Shown here piece after piece: positions 53,932 to 62,978 of a stretch of DNA of 64,000 nucleotides. Under the pieces are notes generated by a model. That model was not told where the DNA came from and made no database searches. It saw nothing but the letters and a program-made list of their open reading frames with translations. Source of the stretch: Chryseobacterium formosense (GTDB lineage: Bacteria; Bacteroidota; Bacteroidia; Flavobacteriales; Weeksellaceae); contig NZ_FPAP01000002.1 of the NCBI RefSeq assembly GCF_900116415.1, positions 186,001-250,000 on the forward strand, written 5' to 3'. Position numbers and translations under genes: made by a program. How positions within the stretch are numbered: position 1 is the stretch's first letter; each line of letters opens with the position of its first letter.

Positions 53932-54103
53932 AACCACAAAAGGCACAAAAGAATTTGCTTTAGTTTTAAGTTGCATACATGAATGTTTTAAGTCCACAAA
54001 ACTGAAAATCGAAGATTTTCAAAAACTAATGTGTTCTTTATTGCGATTTTTATTAAACTTAAAGAATCTAATGTGTTTAAAAGCTTTTGTGACTTTTGCG
54101 GTT
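53932..54103. repeat. 172-base element with 20-base terminal inverted repeats
   Basis: The left end 53932-53951 and right end 54084-54103 are inverted repeats with 18 of 20 pairs. The words (ACCACAAAAGGCACAAAAG) recall the CACAAA-rich repeat near 43570. An inner palindrome GAAAATCGAAGATTTTC (54003-54019) is present. It looks like a MITE-like or REP-like intergenic unit without a gene. Confidence 0.65.
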
Positions 54104-54211
54104 TAAAAAGTTTCTCTAAAGTTAAACAATGCTAAAAACACTCACAATTTATAATCATTATAAATACGTATTTAAGTCATTGATTTTGCTCATGTTTTTT
54201 TGCGTAAGCTG

Positions 54212-54219
54212 TATTTTTG
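54212..54219 (+). promoter_or_regulatory. Candidate -7 element of the class I fumarase gene
   Basis: TATTTTTG is an exact TAnnTTTG match 21 bases before the ATG. TTTG at 54185-54188 is 23 bases upstream, a little far for -33. Confidence 0.5.
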
Positions 54220-54240
54220 CATTGAAAATAAAAAAGTAAA

Positions 54241-55848
54241 ATGGATTTTAGATATCAGGATCCGTATCCGATTTTGAAAGATGATACGGTTTATAAAAAA
54301 TTGACTTCAGATTATGTAAAGGTTGAAAAACATGGCGAAAGGGAAATTTTAACCGTAGATCCGAAAGGTCTTGAGCTTCTTGCAGAAGAGGCGATGGCGG
54401 ATGTTTCTTTTATGCTTCGTTCTTCACACTTGGAAAGTCTGAGAAGAATTATTGATGATCCTGAAGCGACTGATAATGACAGATTCGTTGCTTATAATTT
54501 ATTGCAAAATGCTGCAGTAGCTGCGGAAGGCGCTTTGCCTTCTTGTCAGGATACAGGAACAGCTATTGTAATGGGTAAAAAAGGAGAAAATGTTTATACG
54601 GGTGTTGATGACGGAGAATATTTAAGCAAAGGAATTTACAATACCTATCAAAAGCGAAACTTAAGATATTCTCAGGTCGTTCCTTTGACAATGTTTGATG
54701 AAAAAAATTCTGGTTCAAATCTTCCCGCACAGATTGATATTTATGCTAAAAAAGGAGATTATTACGAGTTTTTATTCTTAACAAAAGGAGGAGGCTCAGC
54801 AAACAAAACTTTCTTGTATCAAAAAACTAAATCTTTACTGAACGAAAAATCTTTGGAAGCCTTTGTAAGAGAGAGAATTTCAGATTTAGGAACTGCAGCT
54901 TGTCCGCCTTATCACTTGGCTTTGGTTATTGGTGGAACTTCTGCGGAAGCAAATTTGGCTGCGGTGAAAAAAGCATCTGCAAAATATTACGATAATCTTC
55001 CAACGGAAGGAAATGAAGCCGGACAAGCATTCAGAGATTTGGAATGGGAAGCAAAAGTTCAGAAAATTTGCCAGGAAAGTGAGATAGGAGCGCAGTTTGG
55101 CGGGAAATATTTAACGCACGACGTTCGAGTAATCAGACTTCCTCGTCACGCAGCTTCTTGTCCTGTCGGAATGGGTGTTTCTTGTTCGGCAGATAGAAAT
55201 ATTAAAGGAAAAATTACCAAAGAAGGTATTTTCTTAGAGCAATTGGAACAGGATCCGAAAAGATTTTTACCTGCAACGCCGCCACATTTGGAAGAAGCGG
55301 TTGAAATTGATTTGAATAAACCAATGCCTGAAATTTTGGCTGAACTTTCAAAATATCCAATCAAAACAAGATTAAAATTAAACGGAACTTTAATTGTTGC
55401 AAGAGATATTGCTCACGCAAAAATCAAAGAATTATTGGATGCAGGACAACCTATGCCTGAATATTTTAAAAATCATCCGATTTATTACGCAGGACCGGCA
55501 AAAACTCCGGAAGGAATGGCTTCAGGAAGTTTCGGACCTACGACTGCGGGTAGGATGGATGTTTATGTAGACGAATTCCAAAGCCACGGCGGAAGTATGG
55601 TGATGTTGGCAAAAGGAAACAGAACGGCTGATGTAACCAATGCTTGTAAAAAATATGGAGGTTTCTACATCGGTTCGATCGGAGGTCCGGCTGCAATTTT
55701 GGCAAAAGATAATATTCTGTCTGTTGAGGTTGTTGATTTTCCTGAATTAGGAATGGAAGCAGTAAGAAAGATTGAGGTAAAAGACTTTCCTGCATTTATC
55801 ATTACAGATGATAAAGGGAATGACTTCTTCGCAAATCTTGCGCATTAA
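54241..55848 (+). CDS. fumA: Class I fumarate hydratase (4Fe-4S)
   Basis: This enzyme does the same reaction as FumC with an oxygen-sensitive 4Fe-4S cluster. The 535-residue protein has the fused alpha and beta parts of the FumA/FumB type: [44 protein letters not shown] and [15 protein letters not shown] in the N-terminal part, and [20 protein letters not shown] and [13 protein letters not shown] in the C-terminal part. Cysteines in SCQDTG and the later Cys blocks are candidate cluster ligands. It is divergent from fumC and followed by a small His-tailed membrane protein gene. Confidence 0.96.
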   Translation: MDFRYQDPYPILKDDTVYKKLTSDYVKVEKHGEREILTVDPKGLELLAEEAMADVSFMLRSSHLESLRRIIDDPEATDNDRFVAYNLLQNAAVAAEGALPSCQDTGTAIVMGKKGENVYTGVDDGEYLSKGIYNTYQKRNLRYSQVVPLTMFDEKNSGSNLPAQIDIYAKKGDYYEFLFLTKGGGSANKTFLYQKTKSLLNEKSLEAFVRERISDLGTAACPPYHLALVIGGTSAEANLAAVKKASAKYYDNLPTEGNEAGQAFRDLEWEAKVQKICQESEIGAQFGGKYLTHDVRVIRLPRHAASCPVGMGVSCSADRNIKGKITKEGIFLEQLEQDPKRFLPATPPHLEEAVEIDLNKPMPEILAELSKYPIKTRLKLNGTLIVARDIAHAKIKELLDAGQPMPEYFKNHPIYYAGPAKTPEGMASGSFGPTTAGRMDVYVDEFQSHGGSMVMLAKGNRTADVTNACKKYGGFYIGSIGGPAAILAKDNILSVEVVDFPELGMEAVRKIEVKDFPAFIITDDKGNDFFANLAH

Positions 55849-55891
55849 TTAGTTTAAATTTAAAATAAATAGCAAAAATCAGCTTCTATCT

Positions 55892-55923
55892 TTTGCCTGA
55901 AAAGGAAAAATGTTTTATTTTTG
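55892..55923 (+). promoter_or_regulatory. Bacteroidota-type promoter of the His-tailed membrane protein gene
   Basis: TTTG (55892-55895) is followed after 20 bases by TATTTTTG (55916-55923), one of the best matches in the window. It lies 22 bases before the ATG. Confidence 0.7.
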
Positions 55924-55945
55924 CCCTAATCTTTAAGAAAAAAAA

Positions 55946-56236
55946 ATGATTTTATCAGCATTTTGGCCGTTTTATCAGTTCCTTTGGACAATCTATTTCA
56001 TTACAATGTTCCTTGTAGGATTCTGGTGTATCTTTATGTTTTTCGGATTGGTCATTCCAATGTGGTTAACAGAAGGTTTAAAAGAATATTTTGGTAAAGT
56101 AAAACCTTTCGATCCTGAACAAATCAGAAGCAAGCTTTTGACAGAGCAGGAAGGAGTTGAGGTTATTTACAGTGCTCCAAAAGGTCACGGTCCTTTCTTA
56201 CACGATAGCCACGGTCACGATCACGGACATCATTAA
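55946..56236 (+). CDS. Small membrane protein with His-rich C-terminal tail
   Basis: I do not recognise this 96-residue protein. The first 45 residues form one long or two short membrane helices with many aromatic residues (FWPFYQFLWTIYFITMF, VGFWCIFMFFGLVIPMW). An amphipathic part follows (LTEGLKEYFGKVKPFDPEQIRSKLLTEQEG), and the tail HGPFLHDSHGHDHGHH has seven His and three Asp in 16 residues, a likely metal-binding segment. It has its own near-consensus promoter and a terminator, so it is a real, probably well expressed gene. Metal handling or an accessory role in a membrane complex are guesses. Confidence 0.7.
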   Translation: MILSAFWPFYQFLWTIYFITMFLVGFWCIFMFFGLVIPMWLTEGLKEYFGKVKPFDPEQIRSKLLTEQEGVEVIYSAPKGHGPFLHDSHGHDHGHH

Positions 56237-56301
56237 TTGATTGTCATTGCTTTCCCACATGAATTCCGGGAAAGTAATATCAAAGCAAAACAACATATAT
56301 G

Positions 56302-56335
56302 AAACCACTAAAAGTAATTTTGGTGGTTTTTCTTT
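56302..56335. terminator. Terminator between convergent genes
   Basis: The stem AAACCACTAA/TTGGTGGTTT (56302-56311 and 56320-56329, one G-T pair) is followed by a T-rich run. It lies between the His-tailed protein gene and the AraC-type gene. Confidence 0.82.
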
Positions 56336-56336
56336 T

Positions 56337-57251
56337 TTATCCTAACCTCAGCTTTTCAGGAGAAACACCAAACTTTTTTTTGAAAGCGCGGGTGAAATTC
56401 TGTACATATTCATAGCCGCATTCTATTGCAATTTCTTTAATCATCACTTTATTGTTGACAATCATTTTCTTGGCTTTCAGCATTCTGAGTTCCGAAATAT
56501 AATCGACGATGGTTGTATGATAATGCTCTTTAAATTCTTTTCTCAATTTATTCTGATTAATCCCTATAATTCTGGAAATTTCTTCAATTTTCAAATTCCT
56601 GTGATAGTTTTCATCTAAAAATTTCTTAATGGTTTCCGGAGTTTTAGATAAATCTTCTGCAATATCCTTTTCATTAAACTGCTCAAAAATTAAAATTAAA
56701 AGCTTAATGATTTTAGCTTCAATAAAAAGCTTCTGCATAACCCCTTTTTTAGAATAACCGGAAATTTCCTTTAAGATCATATGCATTTCTACGGTCATAA
56801 GTGGCGGAGTTTCTTTATGAAGAAAAATAAAATTGTTATTCTTCATGTTTTCAAGAATTTCTGCACTTTCAAGGTTAGATTGTGGTTCAATTAAATCAAA
56901 TACATACTGATAATTTACCTGAATCTGAAAATATTTTAGAGCTTCCTGATTTTCCGTCCATAATTCCGCACGGTTTTCCGATGACGAATAATGAAGGATG
57001 TACTGGTTTTTTTTAAACATGAAATTCGTATCACAATCTGAAGCCTGCAAATTGATATTCGGGCTTAGTAAAAAAAGCAGATTAAAGCTCGATTCTCCCT
57101 CAATAAAATTTGATTTCAGATATTTTTCTGTTACTGTATCTTCATAATAGACTACTTTAATGTCTTCAGATTCAAAGAGTAAGCTTCTTTTTGTTTCATT
57201 CATCTTATTACTCGGTTTTGTTTCATAATACTCAAGTAGAAAAATCTGCAT
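56337..57251 (-). CDS. AraC family transcriptional regulator
   Basis: The product has up to 304 residues. The C-terminal 100 residues hold two helix-turn-helix motifs: KIEEISRIIGINQNKLRKEFKEHYH and IKEIAIECGYEYVQNFTRAFKKKFGVSPEKLR, the AraC signature. The N-terminal 190 residues are a beta-rich sensing domain I cannot place; the ligand is unknown. The start may instead be at 57203 (MNETKRSLLFE). It is divergent from a T9SS cargo gene and they share a palindromic promoter region, so it may control that gene and itself. Confidence 0.9.
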   Translation of the reverse strand: MQIFLLEYYETKPSNKMNETKRSLLFESEDIKVVYYEDTVTEKYLKSNFIEGESSFNLLFLLSPNINLQASDCDTNFMFKKNQYILHYSSSENRAELWTENQEALKYFQIQVNYQYVFDLIEPQSNLESAEILENMKNNNFIFLHKETPPLMTVEMHMILKEISGYSKKGVMQKLFIEAKIIKLLILIFEQFNEKDIAEDLSKTPETIKKFLDENYHRNLKIEEISRIIGINQNKLRKEFKEHYHTTIVDYISELRMLKAKKMIVNNKVMIKEIAIECGYEYVQNFTRAFKKKFGVSPEKLRLG

Positions 57252-57300
57252 CCGATAAATGAAAGTTTGAAAATGATAAGTATAGAATGATCGGGCAGAC

Positions 57301-57318
57301 TAATTTTGCGCAAAATTA
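57301..57318. promoter_or_regulatory. Palindromic divergent promoter core
   Basis: TAATTTTGCGCAAAATTA is a perfect 18-base palindrome that gives an exact TAnnTTTG -7 element on each strand: plus for the T9SS cargo gene (57301-57308) and minus for the AraC gene (57311-57318). Polymerase could bind only one at a time. It could also be a regulator site. Confidence 0.6.
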
Positions 57319-57349
57319 AATTAAATTTAGAATAAATAAAAATAATTTT

Positions 57350-59416
57350 ATGTTTATTAATCTACAATCTAAAGTAAAAGGAATAGGAGTAGGGATTGGA
57401 ATTCTTACAATGGCGATAAGTTCGCTCAATGCGCAGCAATGGGTTGATGTAGGCTCTGCAGGAAATATTTCTGCGGGAACGAGCAGCTATAATAATCTTG
57501 CCATCGATACACAGGGAAACTATTATATATCTTATTATGATGTTTCTGTTCAAAAGGGTTCTGTACAGAAATTTAACGGAACCTCTTGGTCTTATGTTGG
57601 CGGAAATGCCGGAATTACTACAGGAACGGCAACATTTAATTCTTTATCCACAGATTCTTCAGGAAATGTTTTTTACACCAATCAGGACGGTTATCCGAAT
57701 TCCGGGATGGAAGTAAGAAAATTTGACGGAAATACATGGACATCATATGCAAAGCCATTCACAGCGACAATTAATTATCAGGCTTCAGCAGTTTCTCCGA
57801 ATAACAACACCCTTTTCGTTTACTCAAATTCAGAATCAGGCTCGGTAAAACGATATGTAAATAATGCATGGGAACAGGTTGGAGCTACAGGTTTCGGTAC
57901 GCCGGCTTTTTCAGAAATGATTGTTGGAACTAACGGGAAAGTATATGTTTGTGGAATTTCTTCAGGTGTAAAAGTATTTGAAAACTCAGCAACTGCTACT
58001 TCATCTGATCAATGGTCATTGGTCGGAGGTGCAAATGTGGGAAGCACATTTACTGAAGGAGTAAATTCGACGGCAGACTTTGCATTAGGAGCCGATAATA
58101 CAATTTATGTGGTTTATTCTTCTCCGGCATCAAACAACAGAAGATTAAACGTAAAGAAATTCGACGGTACAAACTGGGTTCAGGTTGGTAATGCAGATTT
58201 CGGGATTTCAAATGATTTGTATAATGTTTCCATCGCAGTAACGCCTTCAGGAAAATTGTATGCTGTAGCAAGCGGATGGATTATAAATGGCGGAAAAAAT
58301 ACGGTTTATCAATATAACTCTACAAACAATACGTGGGAAACTTTCGGAGGAGACTTTGTTTCTGATGGAACAGCTACTTACAATGATTTGCAATATGATG
58401 CCGTAAACAATACTCTGGTTCTTACGTATTCTCAAAACGGAGTAAGAGTGAAAAAGATTCAACTAGCAAATACAACTCCTGCGTGCAATAATGCTGATCC
58501 GGGAACTAATCCTGGAGATACAGGCTGCGTAACTTTTACATACAAAGGTCAGCAAGTTACTTACACAACAGTAAGAGGTGCAGATGGTAAAGTTTGGCTT
58601 CAGCAAAATTTGGGAAGCTTACAGGTTGCAACTTCTATGACAGATGCCGATTCTTATGGAGATCTTTTCCAGTGGGGAAGATGGGATGACGGTCATCAAA
58701 ATCGAAATTCAGCAACCTCTAATGAGCCTTCACCAAACACTCCGGTTGGTTTGAATAATTCGGCTTCTTTTATTTTAGGATCTTGGTGGGGAGGAAATGA
58801 TCTTAATGATCAATGGACAGCAAATTCTAATTCTATTACCTCAACAAACGGAGCAGATCCTTGTAAAATTGTAGGCTCAGATTGGAAAATGCCAACCCAG
58901 GCCGATTGGACAGCCACTAAAAATGCAGAAGGAATAAACAATCCGGCAACAGCATACGCAAGTAAACTTAAGCTTCCGGCGGGAGGTAACCGTTCATTTA
59001 CAAATGGTAGTTTTGAATTTGTGGGACAGAGAGGCTATTTCTGGAGTTCAACTACTACAGGATTGGGAGCTAAATATTTATATGTAGGTACTACTATTGG
59101 AAATCCATCAGCGGGAGCACCGAGAGGGCAAGGTTCTTCTGTGAGATGTATCAAAGAAATAACAAGCGGTTTAGGAACTTCCGATATTAAAAAAATAACA
59201 TTAGGAATTTATCCGAACCCGACCAATGGAATTTTAAATATCAAAACAGATTCTGAGGTTGAAAAAATAAATGTTACGAGTATGGTAGGCCAGAGAATGG
59301 ATGTGCAATTTATTAATAATCAGATCAATATGCAGTCCCTTCAGAAAGGAATTTACATCGTTGAATTGCAATTGAAGGGCGGGCAAAAAGTTTCGAAGAA
59401 AATCATTAAAAACTAA
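57350..59416 (+). CDS. T9SS-secreted protein with beta-propeller-like repeats and FISUMP domain
   Basis: The 688-residue protein has a signal peptide (ending SSLNAQQ), then about 350 residues of repeated FDGNTW-type units (VQKFNGTSWSYVGGNAG, VRKFDGNTWTSY, VKKFDGTNWVQVGNADF) that suggest a beta-propeller. Next is a FISUMP region (about 395-605) with VWLQQNLGS, FQWGRWDDGHQ, GSDWKMPTQADW, GYFWSSTT and SSVRCIKE. The end is a type A T9SS sorting domain (GIYPNPTNGILNIKTDS to KKIIKN). It should be exported across the outer membrane and attached or released. Role unknown, perhaps adhesion. Confidence 0.88.
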   Translation: MFINLQSKVKGIGVGIGILTMAISSLNAQQWVDVGSAGNISAGTSSYNNLAIDTQGNYYISYYDVSVQKGSVQKFNGTSWSYVGGNAGITTGTATFNSLSTDSSGNVFYTNQDGYPNSGMEVRKFDGNTWTSYAKPFTATINYQASAVSPNNNTLFVYSNSESGSVKRYVNNAWEQVGATGFGTPAFSEMIVGTNGKVYVCGISSGVKVFENSATATSSDQWSLVGGANVGSTFTEGVNSTADFALGADNTIYVVYSSPASNNRRLNVKKFDGTNWVQVGNADFGISNDLYNVSIAVTPSGKLYAVASGWIINGGKNTVYQYNSTNNTWETFGGDFVSDGTATYNDLQYDAVNNTLVLTYSQNGVRVKKIQLANTTPACNNADPGTNPGDTGCVTFTYKGQQVTYTTVRGADGKVWLQQNLGSLQVATSMTDADSYGDLFQWGRWDDGHQNRNSATSNEPSPNTPVGLNNSASFILGSWWGGNDLNDQWTANSNSITSTNGADPCKIVGSDWKMPTQADWTATKNAEGINNPATAYASKLKLPAGGNRSFTNGSFEFVGQRGYFWSSTTTGLGAKYLYVGTTIGNPSAGAPRGQGSSVRCIKEITSGLGTSDIKKITLGIYPNPTNGILNIKTDSEVEKINVTSMVGQRMDVQFINNQINMQSLQKGIYIVELQLKGGQKVSKKIIKN

Positions 59417-59461
59417 TAACCATTTATAATAATTGATTCATATTATTAATTTTTTTACACC

Positions 59462-59495
59462 AAAGGCTCATGTGTTTTGCATGAGCTTTTATTTT
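59462..59495 (+). terminator. Terminator of the T9SS cargo gene
   Basis: An 11-bp stem (59462-59472 with 59480-59490, one G-T pair) and 7-base loop are followed by a T-rich run. Confidence 0.83.
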
Positions 59496-59543
59496 TAGTT
59501 TAAAACAAATAAAATCAGAGATCTAAAGTCATGAAATTGAGCT

Positions 59544-59574
59544 TTTGTTCTTCGTTGCCAATTCCGTATCTTTG
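59544..59574 (+). promoter_or_regulatory. Bacteroidota-type promoter of prfA
   Basis: TTTG (59544-59547) and TATCTTTG (59567-59574) are exactly 19 bases apart, the best consensus match in the window. It lies 17 bases before the ATG. Confidence 0.75.
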
Positions 59575-59591
59575 CCAACTAAATTTTTAAT

Positions 59592-60677
59592 ATGTCTAAA
59601 TCATTAATTCCAAAATTAGAAGCGATAAAACAGAGATATAATGAGGTTGCCGATCTTATTATTCAGCCTGATGTCATTTCAGACCAGAAAAGATATTCTT
59701 CTTTAAACAAAGAATATAGTGATTTGGGAAAAATTGTAAGAGTTTACGATCAATATAAAGGAGCTTTAGATACAATCGAAGAGTCAGACGAAATCATTGC
59801 AGACGGTTCGGATAAAGATTTTGTTGAATTGGCAAAAATCGAAAAAAATGAAGCTTTAGAAAAAATTCCCGGTCTTGAAGATGAGCTTAAAGTTCTTTTG
59901 ATTCCTAAAGATCCTGCCGACGATAAAAACGTTATTGTGGAACTTCGTGCCGGAACTGGAGGAGACGAAGCGGCGATTTTCGTGGAAGATGTCTACAGAA
60001 TGTACACTATGTATTTCAAAACGAAAGGTTGGAGACATGAAGTGACCGACTCCAACGAAGCGGCAAAAGGATATAAAGAACTCATCATGAAAGTGGAAGG
60101 AGAGGGCGTTTACGGAGTGATGAAGTTCGAATCCGGGGTTCACCGTGTACAGCGTGTTCCGGAAACTGAATCTCAGGGTAGAGTTCATACCTCAGCAATT
60201 ACGATTGCGGTTCTTCCCGAAGCTGAAGAAGTTGATTTTGAATTAAATCCTGCCGATATTGAGATGCAGACTTCACGTTCAGGTGGAGCAGGAGGTCAGA
60301 ACGTAAACAAGGTTGAAACTAAGGTTCAGTTAACACACAAACCTTCAGGAATGGTGGTTGTTTGTCAGCAGGCTCGTTCTCAGCTCGCAAACCGTGAACT
60401 GGCAATGGAAATGTTGAGAACCAAACTATACGACATCGAATTGCAGAAAGTTCAGGGAGATATTGCTGCACAGCGTAAATCGATGGTTTCTACCGGTGAC
60501 CGTTCTGCTAAGATTAAAACATACAATTATCCACAAGGAAGAGTTACCGACCACAGAATCAACAAGTCGATGTACAATCTTGATGCCTACATGAATGGTG
60601 ATATTTCAGAGATGATTGATGCAGTAATTATGGCCGAAAACGCTGAAAAAATGAAAGGAGAAGAGGATAATTATTAA
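59592..60677 (+). CDS. prfA: Peptide chain release factor 1
   Basis: RF1 reads UAA and UAG and triggers peptide release on the ribosome. The 361-residue protein has the codon-recognition PxT motif in [19 protein letters not shown] and the catalytic GGQ in [20 protein letters not shown], with THKPSGMVV after it. Domain order and length are standard. It is transcribed from its own near-consensus promoter and followed by a hairpin terminator. No hemK/prmC gene lies next to it. Confidence 0.97.
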   Translation: MSKSLIPKLEAIKQRYNEVADLIIQPDVISDQKRYSSLNKEYSDLGKIVRVYDQYKGALDTIEESDEIIADGSDKDFVELAKIEKNEALEKIPGLEDELKVLLIPKDPADDKNVIVELRAGTGGDEAAIFVEDVYRMYTMYFKTKGWRHEVTDSNEAAKGYKELIMKVEGEGVYGVMKFESGVHRVQRVPETESQGRVHTSAITIAVLPEAEEVDFELNPADIEMQTSRSGGAGGQNVNKVETKVQLTHKPSGMVVVCQQARSQLANRELAMEMLRTKLYDIELQKVQGDIAAQRKSMVSTGDRSAKIKTYNYPQGRVTDHRINKSMYNLDAYMNGDISEMIDAVIMAENAEKMKGEEDNY

Positions 60678-60698
60678 TTCTTTTTCTTTTAATAATAT

Positions 60699-60726
60699 AA
60701 GCTTCTGATAATTCGGAAGCTTTTTT
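60699..60726 (+). terminator. Terminator of prfA
   Basis: The 10-bp stem AAGCTTCTGA/TCGGAAGCTT (60699-60708 and 60713-60722, one T-G pair) has a TAAT loop and is followed by T residues. Confidence 0.87.
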
Positions 60727-60746
60727 AATACATAAACAAATATTTT

Positions 60747-61310
60747 ATGGATATTAATAATGAGTCACAACAGATTGAAATTCCATTAAGTAAAGTGAAA
60801 ATCGGCTTATTGTGTTTAGGGGCTTTGTTATTTGTTGCTTTAGGATTGTTGTTAATTATTTACGAACCACAATCAATCAACTATTCCAATAGGCACTCTT
60901 GGATAATGAGACCTTTCTTTCGTTTTTTAGCAGGACTTCTATTCGTTATTTTCTTCGGTTTTGCATTAATCATATTATTTATCAGATTGTTTAATAAAAA
61001 TCCGGGATTAATCATTAATGAAAAAGGTATTATTGATAATACAAGTATTTTTGGTTTGGGATTTATCCCATGGAAAGACATAAGAGATATCAAAATTGTA
61101 AAAATTAATAATGGAAATTTTATTCTTGTTTTGCTTAAAAATCCATCTTATTATATTAATTCAACAAATCATTGGTTAAAACGAAAATCACTTAAAACTA
61201 GTTTTAAATATCATAATACGCCACTTTGTATGTCTGCTAACTCTTTAGCCATCAACTTTGATGAGCTATATCAGTTACTGATAAATAGTAAAAAAGAATT
61301 TAAAAAGTAA
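60747..61310 (+). CDS. STM3941-like membrane protein
   Basis: The 187-residue protein has two membrane helices (about 20-40 and 60-82) with the pattern IPLSKVKIGLLCLGALLFVALGL, then a PH-like cytoplasmic region (NEKGIIDNTSIFGLGFIPWKDIRDIKIVKINNGNFILVLLKNP). This matches the STM3941 family of uncharacterised proteins as I recall it. Function is unknown. Its base composition is more AT-rich than prfA. It lies alone, 20 bases after the prfA terminator. Confidence 0.75.
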   Translation: MDINNESQQIEIPLSKVKIGLLCLGALLFVALGLLLIIYEPQSINYSNRHSWIMRPFFRFLAGLLFVIFFGFALIILFIRLFNKNPGLIINEKGIIDNTSIFGLGFIPWKDIRDIKIVKINNGNFILVLLKNPSYYINSTNHWLKRKSLKTSFKYHNTPLCMSANSLAINFDELYQLLINSKKEFKK

Positions 61311-61354
61311 AATTCTTTTACGTTAGCAAGAAAATTAAAATTCAATTTTTGAAA

Positions 61355-62188
61355 TTAATACCCTCTCGCATACGATTTTCCCTCTTCTAAATATTCAGTC
61401 TTATCTCCGTGTCCGGTTTTAAACAGCGTTTTTACCGTAAGTCGGTTTTTATCTGCAGTTGCACTCGGAAGAAAAGTGACGAAATGCAAATGAGGACCGC
61501 TGCTCCAGCCTGTATTCCCGCTCCATGCGATGGGCTGACTTTTAGTTACCGTTTCTCCAACTTTTACTTGTGCACCATTTTGTTGAAGATGAAAATATTC
61601 AGCAATCGTTCCGTCAGAATGCAAGATTGAAATATAATTGCCGTAAGGAGCGCAGTTTCTCGTCGGGCAGCTTTGATTATTATTTTGAACAATATCAATG
61701 ACCATACCTTCGCGTGCCGCCAAAACCTCGGTTCCTTCAGGCATGATAAAGTCTAAAGAATTTTCATTTTGATGAGAAAAACTGCCGTTATAACCTTGGT
61801 GAATCCAAAGTGCTTTTCCCTTGCGAAAAGGCAGATCGTAGACATAATTTTTGTCGTAGTTTTTTATGGTGATATCTCCCTTGTAGCTTTTGTAATTTGG
61901 CATTTTCTTTAGTTTCCAGCCTTTTTTCTTGTCATTTACCACAAAATAAGTGACCTTATATTTTGTTGTTTTTGCGGGAATTACTTGTGTTATCTTATAT
62001 AGCTCCGGCTTTTTTAAGTTCTCCACTTCCGGCTGACCATTGAAAACCAGAGAAACTGGATATATTTCCTGATTGTCTGCATAATAAGTGAGTGTATCAC
62101 CATTTCTCTCGGGATACATTTTTATGTTTTTTTGTGAGAATACAAAAGTAAACTGACTTATAATGATGAGAACTAAAAATTTTTTCAT
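61355..62188 (-). CDS. M23 family (LytM-type) metallopeptidase
   Basis: The 277-residue protein has a signal peptide (MKKFLVLIIISQFTFVFS) and a C-terminal LytM domain. Zinc ligands are suggested by HQNENSLDFIMPEGT (His and Asp) and by GPHLHF (HLH), with YGNYISILHSDGTIAEYFHL between. Such enzymes cut cross-bridges or stem peptides of peptidoglycan, or act as M23 activators. With both zinc motifs present it should be active. The spacing between His and Asp in the first motif is wider than in textbook HxxxD. It follows the unknown secreted protein gene after 27 bases, probably as an operon. Confidence 0.9.
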   Translation of the reverse strand: MKKFLVLIIISQFTFVFSQKNIKMYPERNGDTLTYYADNQEIYPVSLVFNGQPEVENLKKPELYKITQVIPAKTTKYKVTYFVVNDKKKGWKLKKMPNYKSYKGDITIKNYDKNYVYDLPFRKGKALWIHQGYNGSFSHQNENSLDFIMPEGTEVLAAREGMVIDIVQNNNQSCPTRNCAPYGNYISILHSDGTIAEYFHLQQNGAQVKVGETVTKSQPIAWSGNTGWSSGPHLHFVTFLPSATADKNRLTVKTLFKTGHGDKTEYLEEGKSYARGY

Positions 62189-62215
62189 TTTGATATTTTT
62201 AATTTGCGAGATTAT

Positions 62216-62818
62216 TTATTTAATGATTTCCTGCAAATCATTGTAAACCTGCGTTTGAGAAAATTCTCCAAAATAACTTCTATACTTATTGTTATAAATA
62301 ATCACATAGCTGCTGCAAGGATAGTGATATCGGAAAAAAGTATTCTCAATAATGTTTTTAGGATCTTTAAACCACTTTAGCTTTTTAATCGTTTTTATAT
62401 TTGTATTATTTTTATAGACATACAGAAAATTTGATTTTTTTATTTTATCCAAAAGTTCTTCTTTTTCTTTGTGCCACAAATATTGGCTTGTTGCTGTTGA
62501 TGTTCCTGAAGAATTGCAATAGTCTTTTCCAGGGTGAAATGTGATAATCGTCGGTTGATTTTTTTCTAATTTTATATTTAGTAAATTTTGTAAATCAGTT
62601 AGTATTTTTTCAGATTCTACGCTTCCCTCTTCTGACCTGTTAATGATAATTTTACAGATTTGTAAAGAATCATTGCAGGCTTTAAACCCTCCTTGTATAA
62701 GTTTACGATTGTTGTAAATTTCTTCTGAAATGATTTTATCGTTTTCATCTTTAAATATTTTCTGCCCAAATACAGATAAAGACTGAATAATAAGAATGAG
62801 TGCAAAGAGTTTTTTCAT
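62216..62818 (-). CDS. Secreted protein of unknown function
   Basis: This 200-residue protein has a signal peptide (MKKLFALILIIQSLSVFGQ) and no domain I can name. The mature part has the segment KLIQGGFKACNDSLQICKI with two Cys, TIITFHPGKDYCNSSGT and FRYHYPCSSYVIIYNNKYRSYFGEF, so four Cys that may form disulfides. The pattern TIITFHPGKDYC followed later by YVIIYNNKYRSYFG could fit a thioredoxin-like fold lacking a CXXC site; this is a guess. It precedes the M23 peptidase gene by 27 bases and probably shares its message. Confidence 0.65.
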   Translation of the reverse strand: MKKLFALILIIQSLSVFGQKIFKDENDKIISEEIYNNRKLIQGGFKACNDSLQICKIIINRSEEGSVESEKILTDLQNLLNIKLEKNQPTIITFHPGKDYCNSSGTSTATSQYLWHKEKEELLDKIKKSNFLYVYKNNTNIKTIKKLKWFKDPKNIIENTFFRYHYPCSSYVIIYNNKYRSYFGEFSQTQVYNDLQEIIK

Positions 62819-62978
62819 ATTAGTTTGATCTAAATAAATCTATAACAAGTATAAACCATTTTCATTAATATTGAAAGGATATTTTTAAAGAAAAGTATTA
62901 TTTTTACCCTTGAAAAATTAATAGGATATTCATCTTTATTATCGAATTCTGATGAATTTCCGGCTGAAAAATATGTCT

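Larger units (their letters stand above)
53895..54240. other. Gene-free region between the two fumarase genes
   Basis: This 346-base region is taken up by a 172-base element with terminal inverted repeats (53932-54103) and the class I fumarase promoter. A 68-codon open frame across the element has no coding character. Confidence 0.6.

Noticed and set aside
53900..54106. A 68-codon open frame between the fumarase genes
   Set aside because: It falls almost exactly on the inverted-repeat element at 53932-54103, so the open frame comes from the repeat.
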